Assembly (NCBI RefSeq): GCF_964204865.1
Contig: NC_135260.1
Location: 20,630,001-20,694,000 of the forward strand
Length of the DNA: 64,000 nucleotides
Origin: Styela clava
Taxonomy: Eukaryota; Chordata; Ascidiacea; Stolidobranchia; Styelidae
Reading direction: 5' to 3'
In this document: positions 35,295 through 46,859 of the stretch, piece after piece
Numbering within the stretch: the stretch's first letter is position 1
How the letters are laid out: each line of letters starts with the position of its first letter
Notes under the pieces: generated by a model
What the model saw: only the letters and a program-made list of their open reading frames with translations
Told to the model about the DNA's origin: nothing
The model's database searches: none
Position numbers and translations under genes: made by a program

Positions 35295-36030
35295 AAGTAT
35301 AATTAGTAATTATAGGTATATTATCTATAGACAAAAGTTTAATAACATATTATTCGCTCATTGGAAACTTTATCTACTTGGTCCTTTAACCATGCAGTGA
35401 ATATGATGGCCAGTATAATTCAAATGAATAACCAACTCCTGAACTCTGTTAGAAATTACAGAACATCTGGTTCAGGCTTGTACAGCAGTTGTAAACAAGG
35501 ATTCATCAATGGCATCAGCCTAACGAGGCACGATTATGTTTCAATATTTATGTACAGATAATTCTGTAATTTAAGTACGTTTAAACTATGCATGTATGTA
35601 CGGTACTTCCATCGGGTATAATATAGATTTAGTTGGGACTCCTGATTGACTCCGGGCAACCGAAAATATTCCCACATTATTAGTAGTATTTCTGTATTTA
35701 ATAATTGATGTAATCTGGACTACAATTTGGCAATATTTTGGCATGTTTTTGGCTAATGAAAAGGTTTAGCCTACCTCTTCATGCACTCAACTTTGGTTGG
35801 GCAACTTGGCACTTGACTCCAATTATAATCAGCTTAGCGAAATCATTTTTTTGTCCTTATATTAAATACTGTTCACTCTTGTTTGGATATTTTTATAAAA
35901 TTATAAAAATGGTGTGGCAAACAATCCTTATTATTTTTTACATTTCATCTTTTATTCTAATTTGTTTTTTATGTGTTTATTTATTTTTTTTTGGTTACCA
36001 TATAATTTATCTAAAGCTTCTTTCTTTTTA
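35295..36030. other. intergenic, nothing recognised
   Basis: AT-rich upstream sequence of GINS3. The 124-residue hydrophobic frame at 35738-36112 is poly-T driven and runs into the dispersed repeat, so it is not taken as a gene. Confidence 0.4.
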
Positions 36031-36318
36031 CTTATCGATCTTAAGATCGGAAAGTATGTTGATGGGTATTTGTCTGATAGACACAAGCGATATCTCACGA
36101 AAAAGAGAATGAATCCGCTCCGAATTTTGCATATGCATTCATCATATCTCGGATCAGAAGCCTATAGATTTTGAATGAGTTATGTCGTATAATTAGCGAG
36201 TTATTAATTAATTAGTGATGGGACACAAGGTGGCACTATGGAGAAAGAGCGCTGTTTTGGGGGATCGCCTAACTTACTATTGATAAATCATGGGTCTCTG
36301 ACCGATATTCTCGTTTCT
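36031..36318. repeat. dispersed repeat, second copy of 15961-16283
   Basis: Starts TTATCGATCTTAAGATCGG and includes GAGTTATGTCGTATAATTAG, TTAATTAGTGATGGGACACA and GACCGATATTCTCGTTT, colinear with the MINPP1 intron copy. Confidence 0.75.
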
Positions 36319-37039
36319 AATTTTATTAATGCCCTATGGTTGTGTGCGTGTGTGAATGATTTTATTTTTTTTTTCTTAGGTGAGTGAACACGTACCACTT
36401 CTTTTTGGCAATCCATCTTACAGTCTTATATTCTGTACGTTTTAAAACTTGTCCACGGATTTGTTTACTCTCCTGATTTCTGGATTTCATAATCAGTTTT
36501 TAATAATTTGTTTTTATCAAACATCTTATCGCCTTTTTGCTGATTATGGAGTCGTTATATAGACTACTCCCGATCCGATCCTGTTTGTTGAAAACCAGGC
36601 CCGGAATCCTGTTTTTCGGAGTCCTGGACCCGAATTCTGTTTGTGCTCAACACCCTCAATGCTCAACCATGGTTAACACTAGTGTGGGTGCAGATTTCAG
36701 GAATCGAAGTTGCACCGACCCTTGACCCCTGAAAAAACTTTTAAAATTTTAAACGCTTAGCGCGTATAATAAAAATCACAACAAAATGGTAGCCAAAGTT
36801 TGGATAAAATGTGGAGTTGATGGAATTGCAGAGAATTTTTGAGGTTCATGCGTAAAAGTAAAGTGTAACTTAGAAAAAGACAAATCTTGGGTGTATAATG
36901 AATCTTGCTATCCACTTGGCTGTTAAACTTGCGAAAAAATGTTGATGGAAGCTGGGAAAAATTTCATGAATGAAAAGCTTTCGGGTCAACTAAGAAGGGG
37001 ATTCATAAATATGCAATCGCTTCACACGATCATAGTTCA

Positions 37040-37290
37040 GGTTCAGTGTGGTGCAACATGCTAAGCGTTAGGAATGTTATTCTGCGTGGGTAGGCAGTTC
37101 CGAAATCCGTGGGAGATAACCATGTGCGAGAGGATTGCTGGACTCTTCGCCGCCGTAGGGTGGTTCACGTAACTGCGGGTCGGTTACAGCTTCTTCCATC
37201 ATCAAGTCCAAGCATCTGAAATAACTGGCTAATTACCCGACATACTGTCGCTGCTCTCATCACTGGGCTTATCATTTCCATCATCTAGCA
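37040..37290. repeat. tRNA-like SINE candidate, second copy
   Basis: Shares GGTGCAACATGCTAAGCGTT, GGTGGTTCACGTAACTG and CATCATCAAGTCCAAGCAT with 29395-29652, in the same order. The B-box-like word is more decayed here. Confidence 0.45.
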
Positions 37291-38249
37291 ATTGGGGGCC
37301 TGCGCAAAGTGGAAAAGAATGTAAGTAGCCGTTCGGGAACTCAGTCCCACAATACTTTCAGGTAATATGCATCTACATCTAACACTCCTTAATAGGATCA
37401 CTTATTTCTGCCATGTCTTCAGTTTCAACTTATCTGCTAAAAATGATTTCTTATTTGTGCATTATGAAACTGACGCTACCGTCAAATAGGTTCAGTAGGA
37501 GAATTTTCACCTTAAATTTATAATACGCCCTCAGGCATAATAGATGTTCATTTGGTTCCCAGGATAGCTTAGTTCGTACCCTTCTCCATTGTCAAGACCG
37601 TTTTTAATGCCCAAATCTTTCAGTTACTTTATTTAACAACACTTTTGATGTTTATTACTTATATTCACTATTCATCTTCAAAAAGATACCTATCAATGCA
37701 CTGTTTATGAATATACACCAAAATCTGCATGCGTATTAACATATTATGTAAATCACAAGTTCTTGTATAAGATTTTATATATATATATTCTTGTATATAG
37801 ACACACCCTTTTGAATACAACCGTGCCAAATTGAATTGCATGAGCAGCAAATGCCTTTGTGTGAAGTCTGTTTTTGCCTGCTCCAGTTTGTGCAGTAGTA
37901 ACGATTGTAGAAATACGGGTGCCACGCATGAGGAGAGATGATAATATTAATATTGAGTTATGGTTTTAACTTTCATGAAGTTTGATATCCTCCTAACCAA
38001 TTAGAATACTGATATACTTTCGTGAATATGAGGAATATTGAACTGGCTGTTGTTTTAGTATTTTTAATTACACATGCCTTTGCTTTGTACTCATTTTGTG
38101 TTCTTTTTATCTTGGAATTATGTTTAATTTTGCCACGTAATTTCAACATTGCTATATAATTATTTTTGTTAGTTTTACGAAATAATACGCCATAATATTC
38201 TATTCTATGTATATCGGCTGTAGGGATAGGCATTGCTAATTGGAGCTAA

Positions 38250-38575
38250 GATCTGAAGCCCGACCCAAAATTCGGGCCGGAAATGTCAATCATTACGTTC
38301 GAATCGGATCTGGCTTCTCAATCGCTGACTTTTTTTTTAAATGAGGCGTTTTGACCACGAAAGATCATGGTCTGCAAAAAACAGAAGTTACCTCATCAAC
38401 ATGACACATACTGTACAAAACTCTTGCAATGACTATTCAATGAACGCCTAAATTAAATATGAAATTTCAGGCTTGGGTTGCAAATCCAGTTAATTAGACG
38501 GGCTCGGGTCGGGTTTAATACCCACGGGCCTGGGTCGGGGCGGAATTTTTGGGCCCGATCTTACTTCTATAGCTA
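38250..38575. repeat. GGGTCGGG/CCCGACCC inverted-end repeat
   Basis: The left end has AGCCCGACCCAAAATTCGGG and the right end CGGGTCGGGTTTAATACCCA then GGGCCCGATCTT. The shape is that of a small terminal-inverted-repeat element. Ends are approximate and no target duplication was resolved. Confidence 0.4.
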
Positions 38576-39693
38576 ATTACTTAGTCACCGCACAAAGATG
38601 GAAAGAAAAGAAATTATGACGTCAGATTCATTTACAGAACTAATTGTGACACCAGGTGATATAAATGCTAACCCCTCCCTCAAAAAAAACATTTGTTTTT
38701 TTGTTTTTTTTCAACTTCATTTTGCGAGTTATTCTTGCTTTCCAGGTATTTCTGCATCTTGTTTTTCTGTTTATTTTTTGTGTTGTTCTCTTTTTTGTCA
38801 GAATACCGAAATAAAATGATGATGAGCCACCAGACCATAAAATTGTCAGGGTATTCCCCACTTCAGCTACATTGATGGCAATAACAGTTTGGGGAATATT
38901 TGAGGGGGCGTCGGTCGGTAGGTATAGGCGTATAGCCATGTGGGGTGAAGTGTTGGGCATTGAGAACTAATGGAATATATGATAAAGAACATTAGGTACA
39001 ATAAATCAATTAGAATTAACACACATAAGGTTTATAATAATGAATAGTGTTACTTGATGACTGAATGTAACCTACAGTCCTACACTTCAACTGTAACTGG
39101 CTGACCGATGTGGTAACGTATGTTGTGCTGATGAAGATAGGATATGATGTACATACCGGTAGTTATCCTGGTTACCCATATAATTGAAAGGAAAGCGTTT
39201 TCAAGTCCATTGGCATCTAAGCAGATTGTTGCCATGCCAAAAACTAAATGACTGGAATTTCTAATGTAATTAGAGGTTGAAAATTAATAAAGACAAATTT
39301 CTTAGCATAAATATAAATGCTGAAAGGAGCAATCATAACATCGATTTGGCAAAATATAACTGGTTTCAAAACACTGATGATGAAAATACAATGACAAGAC
39401 GCATCATTTTTAACAGCCACGCTATTTAGACACATTAAGGACGAAATGCTTAGGTTCCTACTGCTCACAGGAACAGTTTAACCAGAGCTATGCAATTATA
39501 ACATTTAGGACTGTAACACAATTTGAAATGGTTGTTACATTTTCTGCTAAATTTGTTAATTCAATTTTTATCCCTGCTAACATTAATAATCGATTTTGTA
39601 GCTTGAAACTGAAATACCACACAATAGTTTGCAGAAATCTCTAACAGTCAAACTTCCTTTTCTTTTGGTTCCATTACAGAATTTTATGCAATA

Positions 39694-40533
39694 ATGAAGT
39701 TGAGCACAAAAGGAAAATCATTGCAAGAGTTTGTTGAAACTGATATTAAAGCAATTGTTGTGGACATTGAAGGAACCACTACACCAATAACATTTGTCAC
39801 TGAAGTCCTGTTCCCATACATCAAAGAAAACATAAAGACATACTTGACCAAAAACTGGAATGAAAAAGAACTCTTAGATGATTATGAAGCTCTAAGAGCT
39901 TTGGCAGAGTCTGATAGACAATCGGAAATTGAAGATGTACCTTTAATACCATCACATGATGAAAAAGGTGCTCAAGAATCTGTGGTGAAAAACATTTTGT
40001 GGCAAATGTCTAAAGACAGAAAGTCGACAGCCTTGAAACAGTTGCAAGGCCACATGTGGCAGTCTGCTTACGCAGATGGACTTATCAAGGGTGATGTTTA
40101 TGAGGATGTGCCGAGTACTTTGAAATCCCTAAAGACTGACGGAAAATCGCTTTTTGTTTATTCTTCTGGAAGTATAAAGGCACAAAAACTACTTTTTGGA
40201 CATAGCAATAGGGGTGACCTTTGCCCACTATTTAGTGGATATTTTGACACAAATGTTGGCGCGAAGAAAGAAGCGTCGAGTTACATTAAGATATCAGATT
40301 CAATAGGCGAGAACCCAGAAAATATTATATTCTTGACAGATGTCCTTGCTGAAGCAGAGGCAGCAACAACAGCTGAAATGAATGCTTGTATTGTGCTACG
40401 TCCAGGAAACTACCCCATCTTAAAAGATGATCTGGAAAGATTTACAACAATAAAATCGTTCTCTGAACTTGTATTCACAGAGGAAGATATTCCAGAAAAG
40501 CGTCAGAAAGTTGACGAGTCCCTCAAGAAATAA
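39694..40533 (+). CDS. ENOPH1: enolase-phosphatase E1 (acireductone synthase)
   Basis: One uninterrupted 279-codon frame. The HAD-family start motif VVDIEGTTTPITFV holds the nucleophile Asp 24 and acid Glu 26. Later come WQMSKDRKSTALKQLQGHMW, FVYSSGSIKAQKLLFGHS (motif II and substrate loop) and NIIFLTDVLAEAEAA (motif III acidic residue). The human protein is 261 aa; the extra length is mainly N-terminal and at the lysine-rich C-terminus. The enzyme enolises and dephosphorylates the 2,3-diketo-5-methylthiopentyl-1-phosphate intermediate of the methionine salvage pathway, in the cytosol. A TCCATTACAG acceptor 15 bases before the ATG suggests a 5'-UTR intron. Lack of introns within the coding region contrasts with every neighbour. 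It converges on CCS, 640 bp apart. Confidence 0.95.
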   Translation: MKLSTKGKSLQEFVETDIKAIVVDIEGTTTPITFVTEVLFPYIKENIKTYLTKNWNEKELLDDYEALRALAESDRQSEIEDVPLIPSHDEKGAQESVVKNILWQMSKDRKSTALKQLQGHMWQSAYADGLIKGDVYEDVPSTLKSLKTDGKSLFVYSSGSIKAQKLLFGHSNRGDLCPLFSGYFDTNVGAKKEASSYIKISDSIGENPENIIFLTDVLAEAEAATTAEMNACIVLRPGNYPILKDDLERFTTIKSFSELVFTEEDIPEKRQKVDESLKK

Positions 40534-41173
40534 AACTACGGTACTTAGTAATCAGTGATTGGTATTCCTAAACCTTGGGAAGCATGTGTCTTTGCATATT
40601 CTTGGTAATGTTTTGCTGATCCCAGTATTGGACAGCAAAATACTACTGATTGGCGCATATTCCCTTTTAAGCTAATAATTAGCATGCAGGCATATTTTAC
40701 ATAAATCCCAACTTAAATAACATTTTATTTAGGAAATAATTGGTTTGTGCATTATGTGGTGAAATTCATAAAGTTAAAAAAATATTGAAAAGATCTGTTT
40801 ATCATTAAATCAACCATCCATTGAAGGAGTCCAAGAAATTATCAAGTTGCTAGTTTGGGCTTAGCAGTTATAATACAAAACATATATCTCTCTCTGGAAA
40901 TCTCTGATAAAGGAAAGATTTAGCTAGCTTGTGAACCTTTTGTTGCAAAATTCTGCCCAGTGTCGAGTATTGAAATTCTAAGCATAGAGTAATTCCCTTG
41001 AAAAAGAAATTTGGAATGTCTTCGGATCCAGGACCCTATGTATGATGTAATAATAATCCAGTAAAATGAACTGATTCCATTTGAAGAATGATGATCTTGC
41101 AGTGGTAGTGATTAGACAAGACCCAGCAGGATGGAAATATTTCATTTGCCAGATGGAGCCTTACTTCTTCATC
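40534..41173. other. 3' region between the convergent ENOPH1 and CCS genes
   Basis: It holds the 3' UTRs of both genes. No further reading frame or repeat was recognised. Confidence 0.4.
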
Positions 41174-43388
41174 TCAAGGCTGCGAGAATTCAGTACGCAC
41201 CTTACCAACATTAGGAACATGTCTTTCATCCCATATTGAGATACCATCACACGTGCAAAATCGTTTGGAATTCTGGAACAGCCCTGATGACCTTGCTATT
41301 ATTGCACATGCTACGCTGTAAATATAATTAGGTCAAGCGGTAAGTACTGAGTTGAAGCCAGATAAAAAAAATACATTAATTCGTACCCTTTACCAGAATT
41401 TCCATCAATCGATACAAAATCATCCTGATTTTCATGGATAACAATTGATCTTCCAATAATATCATGTACCTAAAATGAAGGATATGTTCTCTTACAAATG
41501 TTTGCTGTGTGAATTGAAATAAAGTAGGAAGATACCTTGAGAAATTTATCCGTAAACCTGAACTTCGCTCGTCCACCATCGTTAGCTTTTATATTTCCCA
41601 GGTCACCGACATGCTGAAAGGCCAAACAACATTAAATGACACATTAGAAACTATGGAAAGTGATAAAAACTTACCCTCTCTTTAGCGAGACGATCTCCGT
41701 GACGCTTGTTATCAGGATTATAATGTTCACCACACCTGTTGAAAACACAGTAACATGTGGAATTATACTTAGTTTCATTCTTACTCAATTAGGTATTATG
41801 TTATTCGCTAACTAGTGATAAAACAACTTTAAAGCTCATTTTTAAGCAGTTGTTAACACAATAGGGTTTGACATAGCCATTACTTGTGCCATTACAAAGC
41901 CTTACAAATTTTCGATTTGTTCATAACAATGTGCGCAGCCTTACAAATTTTCGATTTGTTCATAACAATGTGCGCAGTGGAAAAAGGGTTGGTCAGGGCC
42001 ATAACCTGATATTTATACCCTGTGACGTTGACAACATGGATATAAAATTTACTTATCAAATTCAAATAGTATGCATCATTCCTAATGATATAACATATTA
42101 CCCCTCGCATCCGTTAGACAAGTCTCCATAAGTGTGAACATTAAGTCCATGGTAACCTGGAGAGAGACCATCAACAATTCCATCAATTAAACAAAGGTTA
42201 TTTGTCAGTTGTGCGAGCCTTACAATTCCTTTGACAGAATTTCCACGAATTTCTGCCACCGCAGCTCCCAAGGGTTCTAAATCTAAGTAGGTTAAATCAT
42301 TCAATTATAACAATAGATAAAAAGTTGAAGCATGTGTTACATGAGTAAATCAATGATCCTGAATCTATCGACTGCTTTTTCCCAATAGTTGTAAACAGCA
42401 TCCAATGATCTTGTGTAATAGAAAATATACATGTATAACCTTTTCCCATAGAAGATCCTATTCCTACCAATTCAGCTTGCATTCCTGTGCTCTCAATCAA
42501 TTTTTGTACATCTTCGAAAGGCAGTGCTGTGTCAACAACTACCTAGTGAATAAATATAGTCACAAAAATGTGTCTTTTTATCAGCACTACTGTTTGTGAA
42601 AGGAGATTGTTGTTTGAATAAAATAGTTTAAAATTCATTTTGTAATTATTGTAGGCTACTATCAATTTTTAAACATGGACAATGCTCATGAAATAGGGAA
42701 TGTTGAAACATAAACTTGAATTATTACAACTTGAAAACTGAATCCAAGATAACTTTCAGTCCAAATTCAATAGTGACTGTAACACTGTCTTAGTTTTAAT
42801 AGAATATTTGAAATGCGGAAGCCCATAGAAATTTCGTGAAGAATATGACTAGGGAAATTACAGTAATGAAGCTGAAGACTGCAACATGCCCCATATCTGG
42901 TTATTTACACAGTAAGTCTTTATAAGGTTGTGTTGATTCAAACTTATAGTTATTTATATTCTCCTTGCTATAATTAGCCAACCTGCTGGATGTTGAGGTT
43001 TATCTTGGATCCGATTATTTTGGAGTTTCCAGAAAGCACTTTCTCTACCTTTTCCACGCAAGTGTTACAAGTCATTGAGACAACAAACTCGAGCTGAAAT
43101 AAGAGCAGAATATGATTTTTAACCTAAAGGCAGAAGAGAGAGAAATGATGATGAGGAAGCGATACAGTAACCACTCTATGACAACAAGGATTTCAGGAAT
43201 CTTCTGCAATTAATTTTTCCTTACATAATTCTAACCTGCGCAGAGTTATTAGTCTTTTAATGCACAAATAGCCCATCTGAATGAAATAAAATTTTGTTCT
43301 GTATTCATCTCCCTGAAATGAGGAATTTCAATAACATAATAGGTAATACCGTAATGAAATTTACCTTTGCGACAGAATCATGCTCCAT
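41174..43388 (-). CDS. CCS: copper chaperone for superoxide dismutase
   Basis: Eight minus-strand exons: 43365-43388, 42983-43093, 42440-42542, 42102-42282, 41675-41735, 41536-41613, 41387-41469, 41174-41315. They give 260 aa (human 274). Domain I (about residues 9-79) has the copper-binding MTCNTC at 15-20. Domain II (about 80-205) is SOD1-like: LGAAVAEI, GYHGLNVHTYGDLSNGC, GEHYNPD, RHGD and HVGDLGNI keep the zinc-site histidines and aspartate. Domain III holds CTC at 234-236 in RFCTCDGISIWDER. CCS delivers copper to SOD1 and forms its disulfide, in the cytosol and mitochondrial intermembrane space. The intron between exons 4 and 5 has a direct repeat of about 40 bp (near 41895-41975). A PEX-type C-terminal targeting signal is not seen. 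Confidence 0.95.
41895..41975. repeat. two 39-40 bp direct repeats in a CCS intron
   Basis: GCCTTACAAATTTTCGATTT followed by GTTCATAACAATGTGCGCA occurs twice back to back. Confidence 0.9.
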
Positions 43389-43859
43389 TGTACCCCAGTG
43401 TTATTGATGATATTATTGTACCGCGATGAAGTGTTCTCGCCTCCTTTCTCACTAGAATGTGAACCAGAAATCGGTTCTGGTATTGCGCAACCAAAGGTCG
43501 TTGAGGCGTGTCGATACCTCATTTATTTATTTAACCATATTTACGATTTAACCGTAAATAATTACAACTGATGATTTAACATAAGTGCCTAAATATACGA
43601 CCGAAAAGTAGTTAGATAAAATAAAACTTCGGGGCTTTTGAAATGAATGTATATCCGAGCATCGATTTTCTTGTTTATTTACACAACAATAACAAATCAT
43701 CAATAAGTTCACAATGACGTGGGAATTTATCCCACTGTTCAGACACTTCTTCCGCTCAGATACCGGTCTTGTTTATTGTTTTGAACTAAAATGATAGTTT
43801 TAAACATGTGAACCAGTTTGAGAGCGCAAACTCTCTAAAACGCTCTCAAAATCATATTT

Positions 43860-44060
43860 AAAAATTTTGCGATGATAAAAGTATTTTCAAGGGCCGGGGA
43901 AACGTCCATTTGCCCGCATGTATATGGTTGTTTCCCCGACGCTTGATCCCAGAATAATCTTTCCTATACTCAACGATTAACATAACTTTACTATAGCAAA
44001 ATTTTGGATGCCTATTTTGCAAACGTTTTGACACTTTTTGTTCTCATCGTTTTGACACGA
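43860..44060. repeat. repeat shared with 58270-58400
   Basis: GTTTCCCCGACGCTTGATCC, AGAATAATCTTTCCTATA and GCAAAATTTTGGATGCC match 58285-58345 (GTTTCCCCGACCATTGACCC and on), same orientation. Identity of the element is unknown. Confidence 0.4.
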
Positions 44061-44225
44061 AGAGTTGACACTTACAAACTGATTTACATACTCATTATTT
44101 TCACTAAAATATACAACAACGTGTCGCTTATACGTACTAGCTAGTTTAGGTAATATTTATTCTGAGGGAGGCGATACGACTGCTTATCTTAATCACATGT
44201 TTTTCACTATTTTGTGTATTTTTCT

Positions 44226-44650
44226 GTTGGTAGGTGGGCACGTAGTCTACTTGTACGTTTTTAACTTTATTCTATCTCTGCATTATTTTTAAATATGTGC
44301 TACAACAATATTCATTACATTAATTATCACTACAACATATATTCCCATTACCATCGTACATTTGTCTATTATGTTTTTTGTGTTGTTTATGTCAGTACCG
44401 AAATAAAATGATTGATTAAAAATTTCAATTGTTATGCATCGTTGACTTTTTTCTGGTTGGTCACCGTTACAGAAACAAGAAAGCTATGCTCAAATATATG
44501 GACACATCAGTTTTATTTCGGTCACTCTGAAAGAAAACAACAAACGGACAAACAAAATGCAGAGGATCTGGAGAACGGGCATAACTTAATAAAAAAGGTA
44601 AAACCGTACAAGTACGTGCCCGTCCACCAAAAACAGTCAAAAGATTTTAA
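44226..44650. mobile_element. TIR element with GTGGGCACGTA ends
   Basis: The left end has CTGTTGGTAGGTGGGCACGTAG with ACTTGTACGTTTT. The right end has AAAACCGTACAAGTACGTGC then CCGTCCACCAAAAACAG, the inverse. No transposase frame; the ~85-residue frame inside is not a gene. Confidence 0.55.
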
Positions 44651-44738
44651 TAAAACAAAAACACGATGTAAAATCGGGCAATACCTTCTAATTCAATTTT
44701 AAAATGTGAGACGTGTACATGTATAACAACAATCTGCG

Positions 44739-44879
44739 CTCTGTTCCATCATCCACAACTAGATTCATAAAAGGATCGAAAGCTCGCAAAACACCTCTAA
44801 CAGATCGTCCACAATTTAACCTCAAATCCAATCTTTTATCAATAAACTTCTTTAATTCCGGTGGTTGGGCTTTGATCAT
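44739..44879 (-). CDS. SNRPG: Sm protein G N-terminal fragment
   Basis: From the ATG at 44879, 47 codons match the Sm-G N-terminus closely: [20 protein letters not shown], then the Sm1 core with [20 protein letters not shown]. SmG is about 76 aa and sits in the Sm ring of spliceosomal snRNPs. Homology stops after DDGTE and the reading runs into unrelated sequence. No good GT donor lies at that point (the next bases are CGCAGATTGTTG), and no second exon for the Sm2 motif was found down to CCS. It is therefore either the first exon of a gene with an unusual junction or a truncated copy. The coding part itself is unbroken. A CTACAG acceptor 26 bases upstream could mark a 5'-UTR intron. A hAT element is inserted about 68 bp upstream. 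Confidence 0.55.
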
Positions 44880-44946
44880 GTTGATATTACGCGATACAAA
44901 TCCAACTGTAGATAACGAAACACACAGTGCGTAGCATTCTCTAGTC

Positions 44947-45449
44947 CAGGGTGGTTTAAACCCAGGCCCGCGGGCCACATATTAGCCGCGGCTTCATTAT
45001 CTGTGGCCCGCGTCGCATTCGAAGAGTAATGAAAAAATCGCACTCCGTGTTGTTTCGTAATAAAATTAATCAGAAAATTTTTTTGATATGTTGTTACATA
45101 GTATATATTTACGGTTACATCACTAATGTCACTGAATTGACTAGTGTTATGGCCAGCTGAGGCAACTAGCGAAGTTGAATAATGTGCTTGGCAGTCTAAA
45201 TTATTGTCTAGCTTTCCATCTTTTTGGTCGGGAATATATGCTAACAATATATGCATCATAGAAAACTAAAAATCGAACGCAGATTCTATTAGCCTGGGAT
45301 GGCTATATGTCTAATAACTAAGTGTTTGCACAATAAAAGGGTTTGTTTTGCATTGCACTGTTTACCTATTTTTTATGCACTATTGTGGCCCGCAAACAAT
45401 GCAAAAATAATTTTGTGGCCCGCGGAGCCGGCAACCTTGGACCACCCTG
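44947..45449. mobile_element. 503-bp hAT-like element with 8-bp TSD
   Basis: The ends are CAGGGTGGTTTAAACCCAGG and CCTTGGACCACCCTG. The octamers CTCTAGTC (44939-44946) and CTCTAGTG (45450-45457) flank it, 7 of 8 alike. Subterminal GTGGCCCGCG blocks occur at both ends. No transposase. It separates the SNRPG fragment from the tRNA gene. Confidence 0.85.
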
Positions 45450-45680
45450 CTCTAGTGTTTTCAAGTATCCACGGCCGCACCCGACGACGGTCGGAACATC
45501 GTTGTATCTATTCAGTTAACCATGGTTGTATGTTAGCTTGCTCTCGAAACACGATTTGACCTCAAAGTTCAGGAAACAACAAAAGCGAAATTTTGATACG
45601 CCAGACTAATTCCCCCCCTCCCTCCAAGAGGCGATAGGCGGAATGACGAACTGTCTTCTCAACGTTGGGGAGAGCGGTTT

Positions 45681-45762
45681 GGTAGCGTGGCCGAGCGGTC
45701 TAAGGCGCTGGTTTAAGGCACCAGTCATTTCGATGGCGTGGGTTCGAATCCCACCGCTGCCA
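45681..45762 (+). tRNA. tRNA-Leu (anticodon AAG)
   Basis: 82-nt gene. The acceptor stem GGTAGCG pairs with CGCTGCC, and the discriminator is A. The A box is TGGCCGAGCGG; the B box is GGTTCGAATCC. The anticodon stem CTGGT/ACCAG encloses TTAAGGC, anticodon AAG at 45715-45717. A long variable arm, GTCATTTCGATGGC, is typical of leucine tRNA. No intron, and CCA is not encoded. It should be transcribed by Pol III from its internal promoter. Confidence 0.97.
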
Positions 45763-46029
45763 GTATTTTCGCAACACATTCTCGATAATCAACCCTTTGT
45801 CGGCGATCTGATATGACTGTTTTCGCTTTTTTCTTGTCAACACACTGACACACATGTTCAGATGTTACCGTGCTGTCCGACTGTTGGCGGTGTTTCCACG
45901 TGATCTTGTGAATTCAGGGCTGCCACTCTATGTTTTATATCAAGATCTAGATGTAAAATTTGGCGTCTAGATGTTTTTTTTCGACGTTCCGAATATTATC
46001 CAGTGAGAAATAAATAAAACGATGTGTAT

Positions 46030-46190
46030 AGACTAATACGGTACCGTACTGTAATACAGTACCGGTACTGCAGTAATATGTGAATGAATATTATTTCATT
46101 AATTACAGACTTAGAAGTAAGTTAAATATATTGATGTAGACTATCATTAAATTGTATTCGTCTACCGGTACGGGTACGGTACCATATGTA
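46030..46190. repeat. GGTACCGTAC-rich simple region
   Basis: Overlapping words GGTACCG, CAGTACCGGTACTG and CCGGTACGGGTACGGTACC fill the stretch. Similar CCGGTACC words are dense at 53510-53720 and 53940-54020. Confidence 0.5.
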
Positions 46191-46627
46191 ATTAAATTAT
46201 TCGAATAACGAATTAAACATGTTTAGAACATGTGACGTTTCAGTTACATAATTTAATAGAAAGGTGGACGTTGGTCCGATGAATCAATGTTTAGTATTGT
46301 ATATTTGTATTGTTGCCAGGTGGTGAGAATAATTCGGTAGTTCAAGTTGCTCACTTCAGAATTTTAAAATGATAGCCTAAAGTTATTTAAATGCTATTGA
46401 ATTTGCCTTTCTTTACTTTAAAGTGCTATGAACCATACAAAAATAAACTGAGAAAGAGCATAAAGCTGTAAAGACAGATTTACTGAATGTTGCATTTCTT
46501 ATAAGTTGCTGATTTGGTTGTCAAAAAAATATGTACAGCAAAAACTCATAAAAACCCCTCTGAAGTGACAATATCAACAGATGTTAGCTTCTCCCACATC
46601 TAATCCTATGTAATATATTAAACTTTG

Positions 46628-46859
46628 GGTGCTCCCGAAGTATGCGAACCAAGATGGCGGACATCAGAACGTAACAGGTTAGGGTTAGGCGATAATTTTT
46701 TTCCAATTTTCCTTATTTTAGTCCTATTAAATTATCAGTTCGAAGACTAGCCAAGAGCCTCCCGTAGTATTTATACCTAAAATTATGGCCTAACCCTAAC
46801 CTAGTACACATATTACATTCCGATGTCCGCCATCTTGGTTCGCATACTTCGGGAGCCCC
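46628..46859. mobile_element. long hairpin MITE with perfect 8-bp TSD
   Basis: The arms are GTGCTCCCGAAGTATGCGAA then CCAAGATGGCGGACATC at left, and GATGTCCGCCATCTTGGTTC then GCATACTTCGGGAGCCCC at right. The octamer AAACTTTG flanks exactly (46620-46627, 46860-46867). This is the longest member of the CCCGAAGTATG hairpin family, with a further inverted pair TTAGGGTTAGG / CCTAACCCTAA inside. Confidence 0.85.

Noticed and set aside
35738-36174. Hydrophobic plus frame of 124 codons suggesting a membrane protein
   Set aside because: T-rich sequence gives Phe/Leu/Ile runs; the end lies in the dispersed repeat and no splice partners were found.
41886-42131. Plus frame with an internal repeat (LTNFRFVHNNVRS twice)
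   Set aside because: It is the 39-40 bp direct repeat in a CCS intron read on the opposite strand.
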